From: Streptomyces monashensis
GTDB taxonomy: Bacteria > Actinomycetota > Actinomycetes > Streptomycetales > Streptomycetaceae
Direction of reading: 5' to 3'
DNA length: 57,622 nt
Assembly: GCF_001866665.1 (NCBI RefSeq)
Contig: NZ_MLYO01000079.1
Coordinates: 1-57,622 of the forward strand
Part shown: positions 24,181-33,474 of the stretch, in pieces
Layout: each line of letters begins with the position of its first letter
Numbering within the stretch: the first letter of the stretch is position 1
Program-made: the position numbers and the translations under genes
The notes under the pieces: model-generated
The model's database searches: none
The model's input: the letters and a program-made list of their open reading frames with translations, nothing else
Told to the model about the DNA's origin: nothing

Positions 24181-25284
24181 CTACGGAGTCAGACCTGCCT
24201 TCGCGCAAGCGGCCCGCAGCTGCGGTGTGCAGATCTGGGCGATGGAGTACACACCGTCCCTGATGAGGGTCTGCTTGATGTTGGCGGTGGTCACGGCGAC
24301 CGGGGTGAGGAGCACGGACGGGATGTCGTGGGTGGTGGGGCTGTCGGTCGTCGTCGTGGCGATGGCGCGCAGCTTGTCGCCGCGGCCCAGAGCGACGGCC
24401 ATGGCAGCGGCTGCTTCGGCTTCCGCGCGGAAGGACTTGTACACCGTCATCGTCTGCTCGCCGTCGACGATGCGCTGCACCGCGTCGAGGTCGGCGTCCT
24501 GGCCGGTGACCGGCGGAAGGCGTCCGACACGGGCGCTCTTGAGCGCGGAGATGACGCCTGCGGCTATGGCGTCGTTGGCGGCGAGGACGCCGTCGATCCG
24601 GCGCGGGCCCAGGGCCGAGATGGCGGCGGACATGTTGGCGTTCGCGTTGTTCGTGTTCCAGCCCGCGGTGTCGTAGGAGCGGCCGATCCTCACCTTGCCC
24701 CGCAGGACGGACAGTGCACCCGTCTTGAACCACATGGCGTTGGAGCTGGTTGGGTCGCCGTTCATCATGACGATGGTTCCGTCCCTGGCCGGAGCGTGCA
24801 TGGCCGTGAGGAGAGCCTGGCCCTGCAGCGCACCGACCTTTACGCTGTCGAAGCTGACGTAGCCCGAGATCGGGCCGTCGGCGAGCCTGTCGTAGGCGAC
24901 AACGGGGACGCCCGCGTCGTGCGCCTCCTGGACGGAAGAGCGCTGCGCCCTGTCGTCGGTGGCGCCGAGGATGAGGACCCTGACCCCCTTGGTGATCATG
25001 GCGATCATCTGTTGCCGCTGGGCCGTCGAGTCGTTGTCGGCGTTGGCATAGGTGACGTTGCAGTGTGGGCAGAGCTGTTTCACCCGTTGCTCGATCAGCG
25101 GCTTGTCGGAGTTCTCCCAGCGTGGCGCCACCCGGCTCGGCAGCAGCAGGCCGACGGTGAAGCTGTCCGTGGCGGTTTTTCCGTTTCCTGTGCAGGCGGC
25201 CGAGGGCACGATCAGCAGGCCCGCGACGAGCGCGCCGACGACATGTCGTGCATGGATCGTCATGTGTCGTCTACGGTACGTCAT
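24181..25284 (-). CDS. Xylose-type sugar-binding lipoprotein, coupled to a phosphatase gene
   Basis: A 367-residue periplasmic-binding-protein-like lipoprotein of the XylF/RbsB class. The signal ends VGALVAGLLIVPSAAC, with the lipobox cysteine at about residue 31 from this start. The ligand domain shows VAYDRLADGPISGYVSFD, IVMMNGDP and RLPPVTGQDADLDAVQ. The ATG at 25284 lies 14 bases inside the preceding phosphatase gene; the alternative ATG at 25263 is 7 bases after its stop. Neither has a strong Shine-Dalgarno sequence, so translational coupling is likely. No permease or ATPase follows. It is a clear paralogue of the binding protein at 28084 (shared blocks throughout, including MTVYK and AQICTP), so it may act as a sensor or feed that transporter (inference). 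Confidence 0.88.
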   Translation of the reverse strand: MTYRRRHMTIHARHVVGALVAGLLIVPSAACTGNGKTATDSFTVGLLLPSRVAPRWENSDKPLIEQRVKQLCPHCNVTYANADNDSTAQRQQMIAMITKGVRVLILGATDDRAQRSSVQEAHDAGVPVVAYDRLADGPISGYVSFDSVKVGALQGQALLTAMHAPARDGTIVMMNGDPTSSNAMWFKTGALSVLRGKVRIGRSYDTAGWNTNNANANMSAAISALGPRRIDGVLAANDAIAAGVISALKSARVGRLPPVTGQDADLDAVQRIVDGEQTMTVYKSFRAEAEAAAAMAVALGRGDKLRAIATTTTDSPTTHDIPSVLLTPVAVTTANIKQTLIRDGVYSIAQICTPQLRAACAKAGLTP

Positions 25285-27796
25285 GATCGGTATCCGTCCT
25301 TGCGCCCGGTTCCGCGTCCACCGAAGCCGGTTCACGACGCGGTACCGCTATCTCGCTGCATACCTGCTTGCCGCCGGCCACCGGCACCGTGCCGAAGGAC
25401 TCCGACATCGCTTCGACCAGGAGCAGACCCCGGCCGCCGGTCGACTCCCAGTCCACGATCACGGGCTTGGCGGGCGCCCGCGGAGAGGAGTCGCTCACGC
25501 AGACACGCACCCGGTCCTCGCGGAGCATCAGGTCGAGACGGACCGGCCCTTGGGTGTGCACCAGCGCGTTGGTGACCAGCTCGGACACCACCAGCAGCAC
25601 CGCGTCGGTGGCTTCTTCGACCTTCCAGCGGCGCAGCGTGCGCGCGGTGAACCGGCGCGCGTGCATGACGGCGTCGGGCAGCCGCCACACCACCCAGCCC
25701 GACCGGATCGGCCGGGTCTTCATGCCGTCGTAGCGCAGCAGCAACAGCGCCACGTCGTCCTCGCGACGACCGGAGTCACCCAGCAGGTCGTCGGCCACCT
25801 GTGCCGGATCCGACGGGTCGGCGGCGGCGAGGGTGGCGCGCATGCGGCGCATGCCCTCGTCCAGGGACAGGTCGGCGGCCTCGATCAGCCCGTCGGTGAC
25901 CAGGGCGAGCATCGTTCCGGGCGCCAGTGCCACCGCGGTCATCGGGAAGTCTGCCTCCATGGAGATGCCCAGTGGAAGGCCGCCCTCGACCTCGACCTCC
26001 TCGGTCCTGCCGCCGGGATGGCGCAGCAGCGGTGCGACGTGCCCGGCCCGGACGAACAGGACGTCGCCCTCGTCCATGTTCAGTTCGGCGTAGCAGCAGG
26101 TGGCGAAGAGATCCGTCTCCATGCCGACGAGGAGGCGGTTGGCGTGCGAGACGACCACGTCGGGCGGGTGGCCTTCCACCGCGTACGCCCTGACCGCGGT
26201 ACGCATCTGGCCCATGATCGTCGCGGCTGCGGCGCTGTGGCCCTGTACGTCGCCGATCACCAGCGCCACCCGGTCCTCGGACAGGGCGATCACGTCGTAC
26301 CAGTCACCGCCCACCTGCAGTCCTCGCCGGGCGGGCAGATAGCGGGCGACGGCGATCCCGCCGGGAAGCTCGGGCAGACGTCGCGGCAGCAGGCTGCGCT
26401 GCAGCATCGTCGCGAGTTCCTGTTCGGCGTCGTAGGCGTGGGCGCGGGTGAGGGCCTGGGCGGCCAGTGAGGCGGTGGCGGTCAGCAGCGAACGTTCCTC
26501 GGGGACGAACTCGTGCGGCCGGTCCCAGCCGATCAGGCACACGCCCGCGACGCGGCCCCTGGCGGGCAGCGGCAGGACGGCAAGGCCTCCGGGGCCGATG
26601 CCGTCGAGTCCCGGTTCAAAGGCGGTGCCTGCCGGCCACAGGTCCGTACGTCCGTCTCGCAGAGCCATCTGCAGGGTGGGCAGGCCACTGAGGGGTGCGT
26701 CGGGCCACTCCGAACGCCACTGAAGACGCCATGTCTGCGGCCAGGCAGCGGACTGCGGCGGGTCGAGCAGGGTGACCTGGAGCCGTTCGTGCTGCAGCTC
26801 GGCGAACGCCACCCGGTCTGCGCTCAGGTGCTCGCGCAGGGCGGTGACCACCACGTGGCTGACGTCGCGCACGGTGGTGGCCTTGTCGAGTGCGGCGGTC
26901 AGCCGCCGGATCTGGGAGACGCCGTCGGAGCTCGGGTGCAGGACCGGGGCTGCCGTCACCACGCCCAGCACCTGCGGCCGGTCGTCGGCGCCCGCCGCCA
27001 CGCGGCATCTCAGGCTCAGCCAGCGCATCTCACCGGTGGGGCAGCGGACGCGGAAGTCCAGTTCCCGTCGGCCGAACGTCTGCGGCTCCAGCACCGACAT
27101 CAGCGCGTGCACGTCTTCCGGCATTGCGTGCGCGAGCAGGGAGTCCGCCTTGCCGTCGAATTCGTCCGGCCTGATGCCGACCAGTTCGCGCAGCGTCTCG
27201 TCCGCGTCGATCACGCCGGTTTCCGGCACCAGGACGAAGGAGCCGACGCGCATGCGGCGCAGAGCGGAGGTCAAGGGCGCCGGCGGCGGCCCTCCCCCGG
27301 TCCCGGCCTCCAGCACGCCGGCGACCGCCTCGGCGTAGCGCTCCAGGAAGCGCTGCTGCTCGGCCTCGAAGCCGTTCTCGCCGCCGCCCACGACGACGAG
27401 GCAGCCGAGCTGTCTGCCCTCGGCGCCGAGGGGCAACGCACCGAGGGACGTCGGGGCTCGCGGCGGCGGTGGACATCCCTCGGAGTAGGAGGCGAGTGTC
27501 GCGGGGGTCAGCCACACGGGGTGGGAGGCGCGGAAGGCCTGGGCCGCGGGTGAGCCGCCGGACAGGGGCACGTGCTCCGGCAGCCCGTACTCGGCAGGGG
27601 CGCATCCGGCCGTGTCCGCCGACCGAAGGTCGTCAGACGCTGGGCCAGGCACATAGAGCACTGCGAGCGCCGCTCCGACGAACGTCAGGGCGCGGACGCT
27701 CACCGGGGTCTCAGGCCCCGGCGGTGAGCCGGTGTCGCCGGCCTCGGCTGTCCCCGGCTGCGAGAGGCCGGCCCGGGCACTGGCGTCGCGAGGCAT
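25271..27796 (-). CDS. Multi-domain SpoIIE-type phosphatase (GAF-PAS-GAF-PP2C-HATPase)
   Basis: An 841-residue soluble signalling protein. Domains by eye: GAF-like at ~31-165, PAS at ~180-290, GAF at ~295-455, PP2C/SpoIIE phosphatase at ~480-690, and a C-terminal RsbW-like HATPase at ~700-820. Phosphatase metal sites are GDWYD (497-501), GDVQGHS (515-521), TDG (634-636) and EDDVALL (679-685). The HATPase N-box is ELVTNALVH (739-747) and the G-box GGRGLLLV (787-794). Such proteins dephosphorylate anti-anti-sigma factors while the HATPase part may bind or phosphorylate partners, a partner-switching device. No transmembrane segment or signal is present. The ATG at 27796 follows GGGAGGT. The gene overlaps the start of a binding-lipoprotein gene. 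Confidence 0.92.
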   Translation of the reverse strand: MPRDASARAGLSQPGTAEAGDTGSPPGPETPVSVRALTFVGAALAVLYVPGPASDDLRSADTAGCAPAEYGLPEHVPLSGGSPAAQAFRASHPVWLTPATLASYSEGCPPPPRAPTSLGALPLGAEGRQLGCLVVVGGGENGFEAEQQRFLERYAEAVAGVLEAGTGGGPPPAPLTSALRRMRVGSFVLVPETGVIDADETLRELVGIRPDEFDGKADSLLAHAMPEDVHALMSVLEPQTFGRRELDFRVRCPTGEMRWLSLRCRVAAGADDRPQVLGVVTAAPVLHPSSDGVSQIRRLTAALDKATTVRDVSHVVVTALREHLSADRVAFAELQHERLQVTLLDPPQSAAWPQTWRLQWRSEWPDAPLSGLPTLQMALRDGRTDLWPAGTAFEPGLDGIGPGGLAVLPLPARGRVAGVCLIGWDRPHEFVPEERSLLTATASLAAQALTRAHAYDAEQELATMLQRSLLPRRLPELPGGIAVARYLPARRGLQVGGDWYDVIALSEDRVALVIGDVQGHSAAAATIMGQMRTAVRAYAVEGHPPDVVVSHANRLLVGMETDLFATCCYAELNMDEGDVLFVRAGHVAPLLRHPGGRTEEVEVEGGLPLGISMEADFPMTAVALAPGTMLALVTDGLIEAADLSLDEGMRRMRATLAAADPSDPAQVADDLLGDSGRREDDVALLLLRYDGMKTRPIRSGWVVWRLPDAVMHARRFTARTLRRWKVEEATDAVLLVVSELVTNALVHTQGPVRLDLMLREDRVRVCVSDSSPRAPAKPVIVDWESTGGRGLLLVEAMSESFGTVPVAGGKQVCSEIAVPRREPASVDAEPGARTDTDHDVP

Positions 27797-28083
27797 GTCC
27801 GTATCCACCTCCCGTCCGTGCCGGGGTGCCGACCGGCCGCCACTTGGCCCCTCTACCAGAATCGCATAGAGGGATGAACCGCATAGATTGACGTCGCGTC
27901 GGCTGGGCGGCACCGAGTTCGCGGTTCACCATGGCCGGTGCCACACTGGCGATGAGATCGTTTTGCCGCTTTCGCCCAGTCCGGGCGGGTGCGGGCCGAG
28001 CCCCCGCCTCGCCGCGGTGTGGCGCGCTGCTGCAGGACCGCGGTCGCAGCCGCGTGGCCCCAGGGAGGAGGGAGGCCTCGCGC

Positions 28084-29172
28084 ATGAAAGCCTGCGTTTG
28101 GGGCACTACTCTCGCCCTTGCCGCGGTCTCGACGGCGGTGTCCCTCACCGCCTGCGGATCGGACGGCGGGAACACCTCCGGCGCCGGGAGCGCGCGGAAG
28201 ATCGGCGTGCTGCTGCCGGACTCCATCACCGCCCGCTGGGAGACGCAGGACAGGCCCCTGCTGGAGCAGAAGATCCGGCAGCTGTGCGGCGACTGCACGA
28301 TCGAGCACGCCAACGCCAAGGGTGACGTGGCCATCCAGCAGGAGCAGATGGACTCGGCGATCGCCAACGGGGTCAATGCCATCGTGCTGACGGCCGTCGA
28401 TGCCAGGGCCATGCGCCCCTCGGTCGACAGAGCGGCTGCCGCACACATCCCGGTCATCGCCTACGACCGCCTTGCCGAGGGCCCGATCTCGGGATACGTC
28501 TCCTTCGACGGCCAGGAGGTCGGCAGGCTCCAGGGCAAGGCGCTGCTGACGGCCATGGGCGCCAAGGCGCACACCGGCCGGATCGTGATGATGAACGGTG
28601 ACCCCGGCGACCCCAACGCGCTGTCGTTCAAACAGGGCGCACTGTCCGAACTCCGGGGGAAGGTGACGATCGCCAAGGAGTACGACACATCCCAGTGGAG
28701 CTCGGAGGCGGCGAACCTGAACATGTCCGGGGCCATTTCTGCCCTGGGCGCCGGCAACATCAACGGCGTCTACGCCGCCAACGACAGCCTCGCCGCCGGC
28801 AGTATCGCCGCCCTCAAGGCCAACAAGGTCAGCCCGATGCCACCCGTCACCGGGCAGGACGCCGAGCTCGCAGCCGTACGGCGCATTGTCAGCGGCGACC
28901 AGTACATGACGGTCTACAAGCCGTTCGGACCCGAGGCTGCGGCCGGCGGCGCCATGGCCGTGGCCGCCGCGCGTGGTCAGCGCCTCGCCGGGGTGGCCAC
29001 CGGGCGGGTGAAAACCCGCGGCGGCGCCGAGGTTCCGGCCGTGCTGCTCACCCCGGTGCCCGTGACTCTTGCCACCATCAAGAACACCTTGGTGAAGGAC
29101 GGCGCGTACACGCTCGCACAGATCTGCACCCCGCCCCTCGCGGGCGACTGCCACAAGGCCGGGCTGACCTGA
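28084..29172 (+). CDS. Xylose-type ABC transporter sugar-binding lipoprotein
   Basis: A 362-residue lipoprotein of the XylF type, first gene of an importer operon. The signal peptide ends ALAAVSTAVSLTAC (lipobox LTAC, Cys at about 24), followed by a Gly/Ser linker. The ligand domain carries IPVIAYDRLAEGPISGYVSF, MMNGDPGDPNAL and PMPPVTGQDAELAAV. The ATG at 28084 has a strong AGGGAGG site. It is divergent from the multi-domain phosphatase with a 287-base gap and is more than half identical by eye to the phosphatase-linked paralogue at 24181. The substrate is probably xylose or another aldose, but the family does not settle it. Confidence 0.92.
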   Translation: MKACVWGTTLALAAVSTAVSLTACGSDGGNTSGAGSARKIGVLLPDSITARWETQDRPLLEQKIRQLCGDCTIEHANAKGDVAIQQEQMDSAIANGVNAIVLTAVDARAMRPSVDRAAAAHIPVIAYDRLAEGPISGYVSFDGQEVGRLQGKALLTAMGAKAHTGRIVMMNGDPGDPNALSFKQGALSELRGKVTIAKEYDTSQWSSEAANLNMSGAISALGAGNINGVYAANDSLAAGSIAALKANKVSPMPPVTGQDAELAAVRRIVSGDQYMTVYKPFGPEAAAGGAMAVAAARGQRLAGVATGRVKTRGGAEVPAVLLTPVPVTLATIKNTLVKDGAYTLAQICTPPLAGDCHKAGLT

Positions 29173-29217
29173 TATCCGGGACCGGCCGGCCCCAGGCCTG
29201 GGAAGGAGATGACTCTC

Positions 29218-29988
29218 TTGCCGCCCCCCTTGCTGGCCCTGCACGGCGTGTGCAAGCGCTTCGGCGTCGTCGAGGTCCTCCGGAACATCGAGCTGGAGAT
29301 CCACGCCGGCCAGGTTCTCGCCCTGCTCGGCGACAACGGAGCGGGTAAGTCCACCCTGGTCAAGGTGATCTCCGGGGTCGCTCCCGCGGACAAGGGGAGC
29401 ATCGAATGGGAGGGCCGGACCGTTCACATACGGCGGCCCCAAGAAGCCCGGGACCTCGGCATCGCCACCGTCTACCAGGACCTGGCGCTGTGCGGAAGCC
29501 TCGACGTCGTCGGGAACCTCTTCCTCGGACGAGAGATTCGCAGGTTCGGCTTCCTCGACGAGGTGGAGATGGAGCGCCGCTCCATGCAGCTGCTGGAGCG
29601 CCTGACCCGGAGCGTCCCCGATTTGCGCGGTCCCGTGGTGTCACTGTCCAGCGGCCAGCGGCAGACCGTCGCCATCGCCCGCTCGCTTCTCGGCGACCCG
29701 CGAGTCCTCCTTCTGGACGAGCCGACCGCGGCGCTGGGGTTCGAGCAGACCACCGAGGTCCTCGACCTCGTCGACCGTCTCCGCGACCACGGCCTGGGGA
29801 TCCTGCTCATCAGCCACAACATGGGTGATGTGAAGGCCCTCGCGGACCGGGCCGCCGTACTGCGGCTCGGCCGCAACAACGGCTTCTTCGACGTGAGCAC
29901 CACCTCCCAGGAGCAGATCATCTCCTGCATCACGGGCGCCACCGACAACGCGCCCCGCCGGCCGGCCCACCCCGAGGCCGAGTGGTGA
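29218..29988 (+). CDS. Single-domain sugar ABC transporter ATPase (XylG/FrcA type)
   Basis: A ~256-residue ATP-binding subunit. It has Walker A GDNGAGKST, the Q-loop YQDLAL, Walker B VLLLDEPTAAL and H-loop LLISHNMGDV. The signature motif reads LSSGQ instead of LSGGQ. Monosaccharide importers of the RbsA class usually carry two fused ATPase domains. The single-domain length here matches the FrcA/XylG-type minority. GGAAGGAG runs directly into an ATG at 29209, which is too close for that codon, so I take the TTG at 29218 as the start. It lies between the binding protein and the permease in one operon. Confidence 0.92.
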   Translation: MPPPLLALHGVCKRFGVVEVLRNIELEIHAGQVLALLGDNGAGKSTLVKVISGVAPADKGSIEWEGRTVHIRRPQEARDLGIATVYQDLALCGSLDVVGNLFLGREIRRFGFLDEVEMERRSMQLLERLTRSVPDLRGPVVSLSSGQRQTVAIARSLLGDPRVLLLDEPTAALGFEQTTEVLDLVDRLRDHGLGILLISHNMGDVKALADRAAVLRLGRNNGFFDVSTTSQEQIISCITGATDNAPRRPAHPEAEW

Positions 29989-30002
29989 AGGGGATGGGTG
30001 AC

Positions 30003-31262
30003 ATGCCGGACGAGACGCGGGCCGATCCCGCAGCGACCACAGAATCCCGTCAGCGCCGCGCCAGGCGGGCCGTGACCGGTGCCGTGGCGGGCTGGATCGC
30101 TGTCCGGCGGCACAGGCTGAGCGCCGGTGAGCTGGGCCACCTACCCGTCACCCTCGTCCTCGCCGCGGTCTGGATCATCTTCCAGTGCATCAACTCCACC
30201 TTCCTCTCGCCCCGTAACCTGTCCAACCTCAGCGTGGACATCGTCGGTACGGGCCTCATCGCGGTCGGCATTGTCTTCGTGCTGCTGCTCGGTGAGCTCG
30301 ACCTGTCGGTCGGCTCGATCAGCGGGCTCGCCGCCGCGGTCTTCGCCGTGCTCAGCGTCAACAACGACGTGCCGGAATGGCTCGCCCTGATCGCTGCCGT
30401 GCTGACTGGCACCGTGGCGGGAACCCTCCAGGGGTACTCCGTGGCCAGGACCCGGGTGCCGGCCTTCGTGGTCACCCTCGCCGGGCTGCTGACGTGGAAC
30501 GGCCTCATGCTCGCCATCCTCGGCACCAGCGGCACCGTCAACCTCGACGAGAACGGGCTCGTCGCGCACCTGACCAGCTACTACTTCACTGATGCCGGCG
30601 TCGCGTACGTGGTGGCGGCGCTCGCCACAGCTCTGGTCTTCCTCGCCTCCTTCCTGAACAGGCGGCGCCGCAGGGCCGTCGGCATGGCACACCGCCCGCT
30701 GCATACCATCGGGGTGCGCACAGGAGTAGTGGGGATGATCGCGTTCGCCTCCGCCTATCTGCTGAACCAGTTCCAGGGCCTGCCGCTGGCTCTGCTGATC
30801 TTCCTCGCCGTGGTGGCGGGCCTCGACATCATGCTCCGGCGCACGCCCTGCGGACGGCGGGTCTACGCACTGGGGAGCAGTGTCGAGGCGGCCCGTCGTG
30901 CCAGCCTCAGCGTGACCGGCGTTCAGACGGCGGTGCTCGCGGTCTCCGGCACCCTGGCGGCGACCGGCGGCCTGTTCCTGGCCTCGCGCATCACGTCGGT
31001 GAGTCAGAACTCCGGCTCCGGCGTCCTGCTGCTCAACGCCATCGCTGCCGCCGTCATCGGCGGCACCAGCCTGTTCGGAGGACGCGGTACGACCTGGTCC
31101 GCGGTGCTCGGCATACTGGTGATCCAGTCGATCGCCTCGGGCATGGCACTCACCGACACGCCCACCGCCGTCCAGCTGGTGATCACGGGCGGGGTGCTCT
31201 TCGCGGCGGTGGTCATCGACTCGCTGTCCCGACACACGCAGCAGGCACACGGGCGTGCCTGA
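30003..31262 (+). CDS. Sugar ABC transporter permease (XylH/RbsC type)
   Basis: A 419-residue inner-membrane protein with about 10-12 transmembrane helices. Typical BPD_transp_2 features are LLLGELDLSVGSISGLAAAV near residue 90, the GRRVYALGSSVEAARRASLS loop, and INGIAAAVIGGTS-like LLNAIAAAVIGGTSLFGGRG. The ATG at 30003 lies 9 bases after AAGGGG. Earlier in-frame starts at 29982 and 29994 are possible. The gene begins 14 bases after the ATPase stop and completes a minimal three-gene importer. The N-terminal ~40 residues are basic and cytoplasmic. Confidence 0.92.
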   Translation: MPDETRADPAATTESRQRRARRAVTGAVAGWIAVRRHRLSAGELGHLPVTLVLAAVWIIFQCINSTFLSPRNLSNLSVDIVGTGLIAVGIVFVLLLGELDLSVGSISGLAAAVFAVLSVNNDVPEWLALIAAVLTGTVAGTLQGYSVARTRVPAFVVTLAGLLTWNGLMLAILGTSGTVNLDENGLVAHLTSYYFTDAGVAYVVAALATALVFLASFLNRRRRRAVGMAHRPLHTIGVRTGVVGMIAFASAYLLNQFQGLPLALLIFLAVVAGLDIMLRRTPCGRRVYALGSSVEAARRASLSVTGVQTAVLAVSGTLAATGGLFLASRITSVSQNSGSGVLLLNAIAAAVIGGTSLFGGRGTTWSAVLGILVIQSIASGMALTDTPTAVQLVITGGVLFAAVVIDSLSRHTQQAHGRA

Positions 31263-31547
31263 GACTTCCACGGGCGGCGTCGGTGATGCCCGCGGCGGCT
31301 TGGCGCCACGCGTGAGCTGATTCGAGCGTCGAGCCCTCGGGAAGCACGGGGACGTGCCCACACCCGTGTGCTACTCCTGGCCGCTGCTCGCGGCACCGTC
31401 CAGTGCCCCGGCTATCCCGTCCATGGCAACGGGCACGGAAAGACGAATGGCCAGTAAAGCCTTAAGAATCATTTCCGCAGGTATCCTGGGTAAAGAGGCA
31501 TTTTGGTATCGGTCGGGCGGCATGTCGGACCGCGTGAGGAAGTGCCG

Positions 31548-32615
31548 ATGAGGCTCAGATCCGCCCTCTGCTCCGCTGCTTCCGCCCTCTCCGTCCTGAC
31601 GCTGCTCAGCGCCTGCGGCGGCGGCTCCGGCAGCACAGCGACGTCGGGCGGCGGCAAGCCACTGGTCGGCGTCGACTACCCGCGCTCCGACACCGACTTC
31701 TGGAACGCATACATCAAGTACACGCCGGAGTACGCCAAGCAACTCGGCCTCTCGCTCAAGACCACCAACTCGCAGAACGATGTCGCCAAACTCGCCGCCA
31801 ACACGCAGACGCTCATCCTCCAGGGCGTCCGGGGCATCGCGATGGCCCCGCAGAGCACATTTGCCATCGCGCCGATTTTGGCGCAGTTGCAGGTGGTGAG
31901 GATCCCGGTCGTCACCATCGACACGCGCCCCGACGTCGGCAAGGTCTACATGGTGGTCCGCGCCGACAACCGCGCCTACGGCGAGAAGGCGTGCACGTAC
32001 CTGGGCACCAAGCTGGGCGGGAAGGGCAAGGTTGTGATGCTCGAGGGCGACCTCGCATCGGTCAACGGCCGTGACCGCACCGAGGGATTCAACGACTGCA
32101 TGAAGAAGAACTACCCGGGCATCATGGTGTTCGGTGAGGCCACCGACTGGGACGGTGCCGTCGCCGCAGAGAAGCTCCAGACCGACCTGACAGCCCACCC
32201 GGACATCAAGGGCGTCTACATGCAGTCCAGCCTGGCCCTGTCCGGCACGCTCCACGTGCTCAAGCAGGAGGGGCTGTTGGCCGGCCCGAAGGACACGAAG
32301 CACGTGTTCGTCGTCTCCAACGACGGCACCCCCAGGGAACTCAAGGACATCTCCAACGGCACCATCGACGCCACCGTGTCCCAGCCGGCCAACCTTTACG
32401 CCAAGTACGCCCTGTATTACCTCAAGGCAGCGATCGACGGGAAGACGTTCAAGCCCGGCAAGACCGACCACGAGAGCACCATCGTGCAGGTCCGCGAGGG
32501 ACTTCTGGAAGACCAGCTTTCCGCCCCGCTCGTCACCGTCGACGGAGGGACGTACGGCGGCGTCCCCAGCCTCAAGAGCACCGACATGTCTCTGTGGGGC
32601 AACAGCCTCGGCTGA
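31548..32615 (+). CDS. Orphan sugar-binding lipoprotein (RbsB/Peripla_BP_4 type)
   Basis: A 355-residue lipoprotein with lipobox LTLLSACGGG (Cys at about 23). It has a two-lobed ribose-binding-protein-like domain with WNAYIKYTPEYAKQLGL, VVTIDTRPDVGKVYMVV, GKGKVVMLEGDLASVNGRDR and HVFVVSNDGTPREL. It is only distantly related to the two XylF-type proteins nearby. GAGGAAG precedes the ATG at 31548. A 285-base gap separates it from the importer operon upstream, a hairpin lies downstream, and no ATPase or permease follows. It could therefore supply the neighbouring importer with a second ligand or act as a sensor for the signalling genes that converge on it (inference). Confidence 0.9.
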   Translation: MRLRSALCSAASALSVLTLLSACGGGSGSTATSGGGKPLVGVDYPRSDTDFWNAYIKYTPEYAKQLGLSLKTTNSQNDVAKLAANTQTLILQGVRGIAMAPQSTFAIAPILAQLQVVRIPVVTIDTRPDVGKVYMVVRADNRAYGEKACTYLGTKLGGKGKVVMLEGDLASVNGRDRTEGFNDCMKKNYPGIMVFGEATDWDGAVAAEKLQTDLTAHPDIKGVYMQSSLALSGTLHVLKQEGLLAGPKDTKHVFVVSNDGTPRELKDISNGTIDATVSQPANLYAKYALYYLKAAIDGKTFKPGKTDHESTIVQVREGLLEDQLSAPLVTVDGGTYGGVPSLKSTDMSLWGNSLG

Positions 32616-32741
32616 CACCGCGTCTGGCCGCTGAGCGAACTGCCGGACCTTCAAAGTTGAGCGCTGCGCAGGTGTCCACGGGCTCGACGTGTGGTGATGC
32701 AGCGTGTCCCTATGCGCTGGTGGTCGGCGGCACATGTGTGT

Positions 32742-32781
32742 GACGGCCCCCCGACGCCCCGCCCGGCTTCGGGGGCCCGTC
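32742..32781. terminator. Bidirectional terminator between converging genes
   Basis: GACGGCCCCCCGA (32742-32754) pairs with TCGGGGGCCCGTC (32769-32781) with one mismatch over a 14-base loop. It lies in the gap between the plus-strand lipoprotein gene and the minus-strand HATPase-like gene. Confidence 0.65.
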
Positions 32782-32850
32782 CGCCGCAACGGGCGGCCCG
32801 TTCGCTCCCCCCAGCACCGGGATCAGCAGGCGCCGCAGTCCCGGCCGTTC

Positions 32851-33342
32851 TCACGTCGTCAGTCCGTACCGGGGAGGGGCCAGCGGCAGGACGGCCGTCA
32901 CCGCCTTCCCGTGCGGACGGATGCTGACCTGCACGTCCAGCGCCAGTTCCTGGATCAACGGCCAGCCGAGGCCACGCGGCCAGGCCGCATCATCCGACCG
33001 CAGACGGGGAGGCACAGGCACAGGGCCGGCGTCCTCCACCGTGACGGTCACCGTGCGCGGTCCGGCCTGTGTACGTGTCCCATTCGACCTCGCGGTTTTG
33101 AGCAGGCGAGTGATCGCGGCCCGGACTGCAGCGTTCACGGCGTCGTCGATGGTGTGGCCGGAGCCGGCGGTGTGCGTGTCCGCTTCGACGGTCCACACGT
33201 GACGCCTTTCGGATTCGATGGCGACGAAGACGACGTTTTGCGCCATGGCCTGCCGGTAGGCGGCGGGGAATGCGTCGGTGCCGGTGGCGCCTGGGATGAG
33301 GTGAGCGGGGCAGGGGATCGGCGACTGCTGCATAACGGGCAT
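32851..33342 (-). CDS. Atypical HATPase-like (anti-sigma/RsbW-type) protein
   Basis: A ~163-residue soluble protein, counted from MPVMQQSPIP at 33342; a longer open frame to 33432 has no better start. The order of elements suggests a diverged GHKL ATPase fold: a helix with IDDAVNAAVRAAITRLL, then the strand-turn VTVTVEDAGPVPV, and finally GLGWPLIQELALDVQVSIRP followed by KAVTAVLPL. This resembles the G-box helix and last strand of RsbW-like proteins. The canonical N-box Asn is not evident, so ATP binding may be lost. It lies just downstream of the PAS-PP2C phosphatase on the same strand and may be its partner. Confidence 0.55.
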   Translation of the reverse strand: MPVMQQSPIPCPAHLIPGATGTDAFPAAYRQAMAQNVVFVAIESERRHVWTVEADTHTAGSGHTIDDAVNAAVRAAITRLLKTARSNGTRTQAGPRTVTVTVEDAGPVPVPPRLRSDDAAWPRGLGWPLIQELALDVQVSIRPHGKAVTAVLPLAPPRYGLTT

Positions 33343-33474
33343 CGTGACAAAACCCTGCCGTTCTCGGCCGTGTTGACGGGGCGACTGCCCGGGCCACCGT
33401 GCGACCGCACCAAGCCAGCTGCCTTGCCTCATGTCCGCACGTGCACCGACGACGGCATGGGCCGGTCAGTACGG

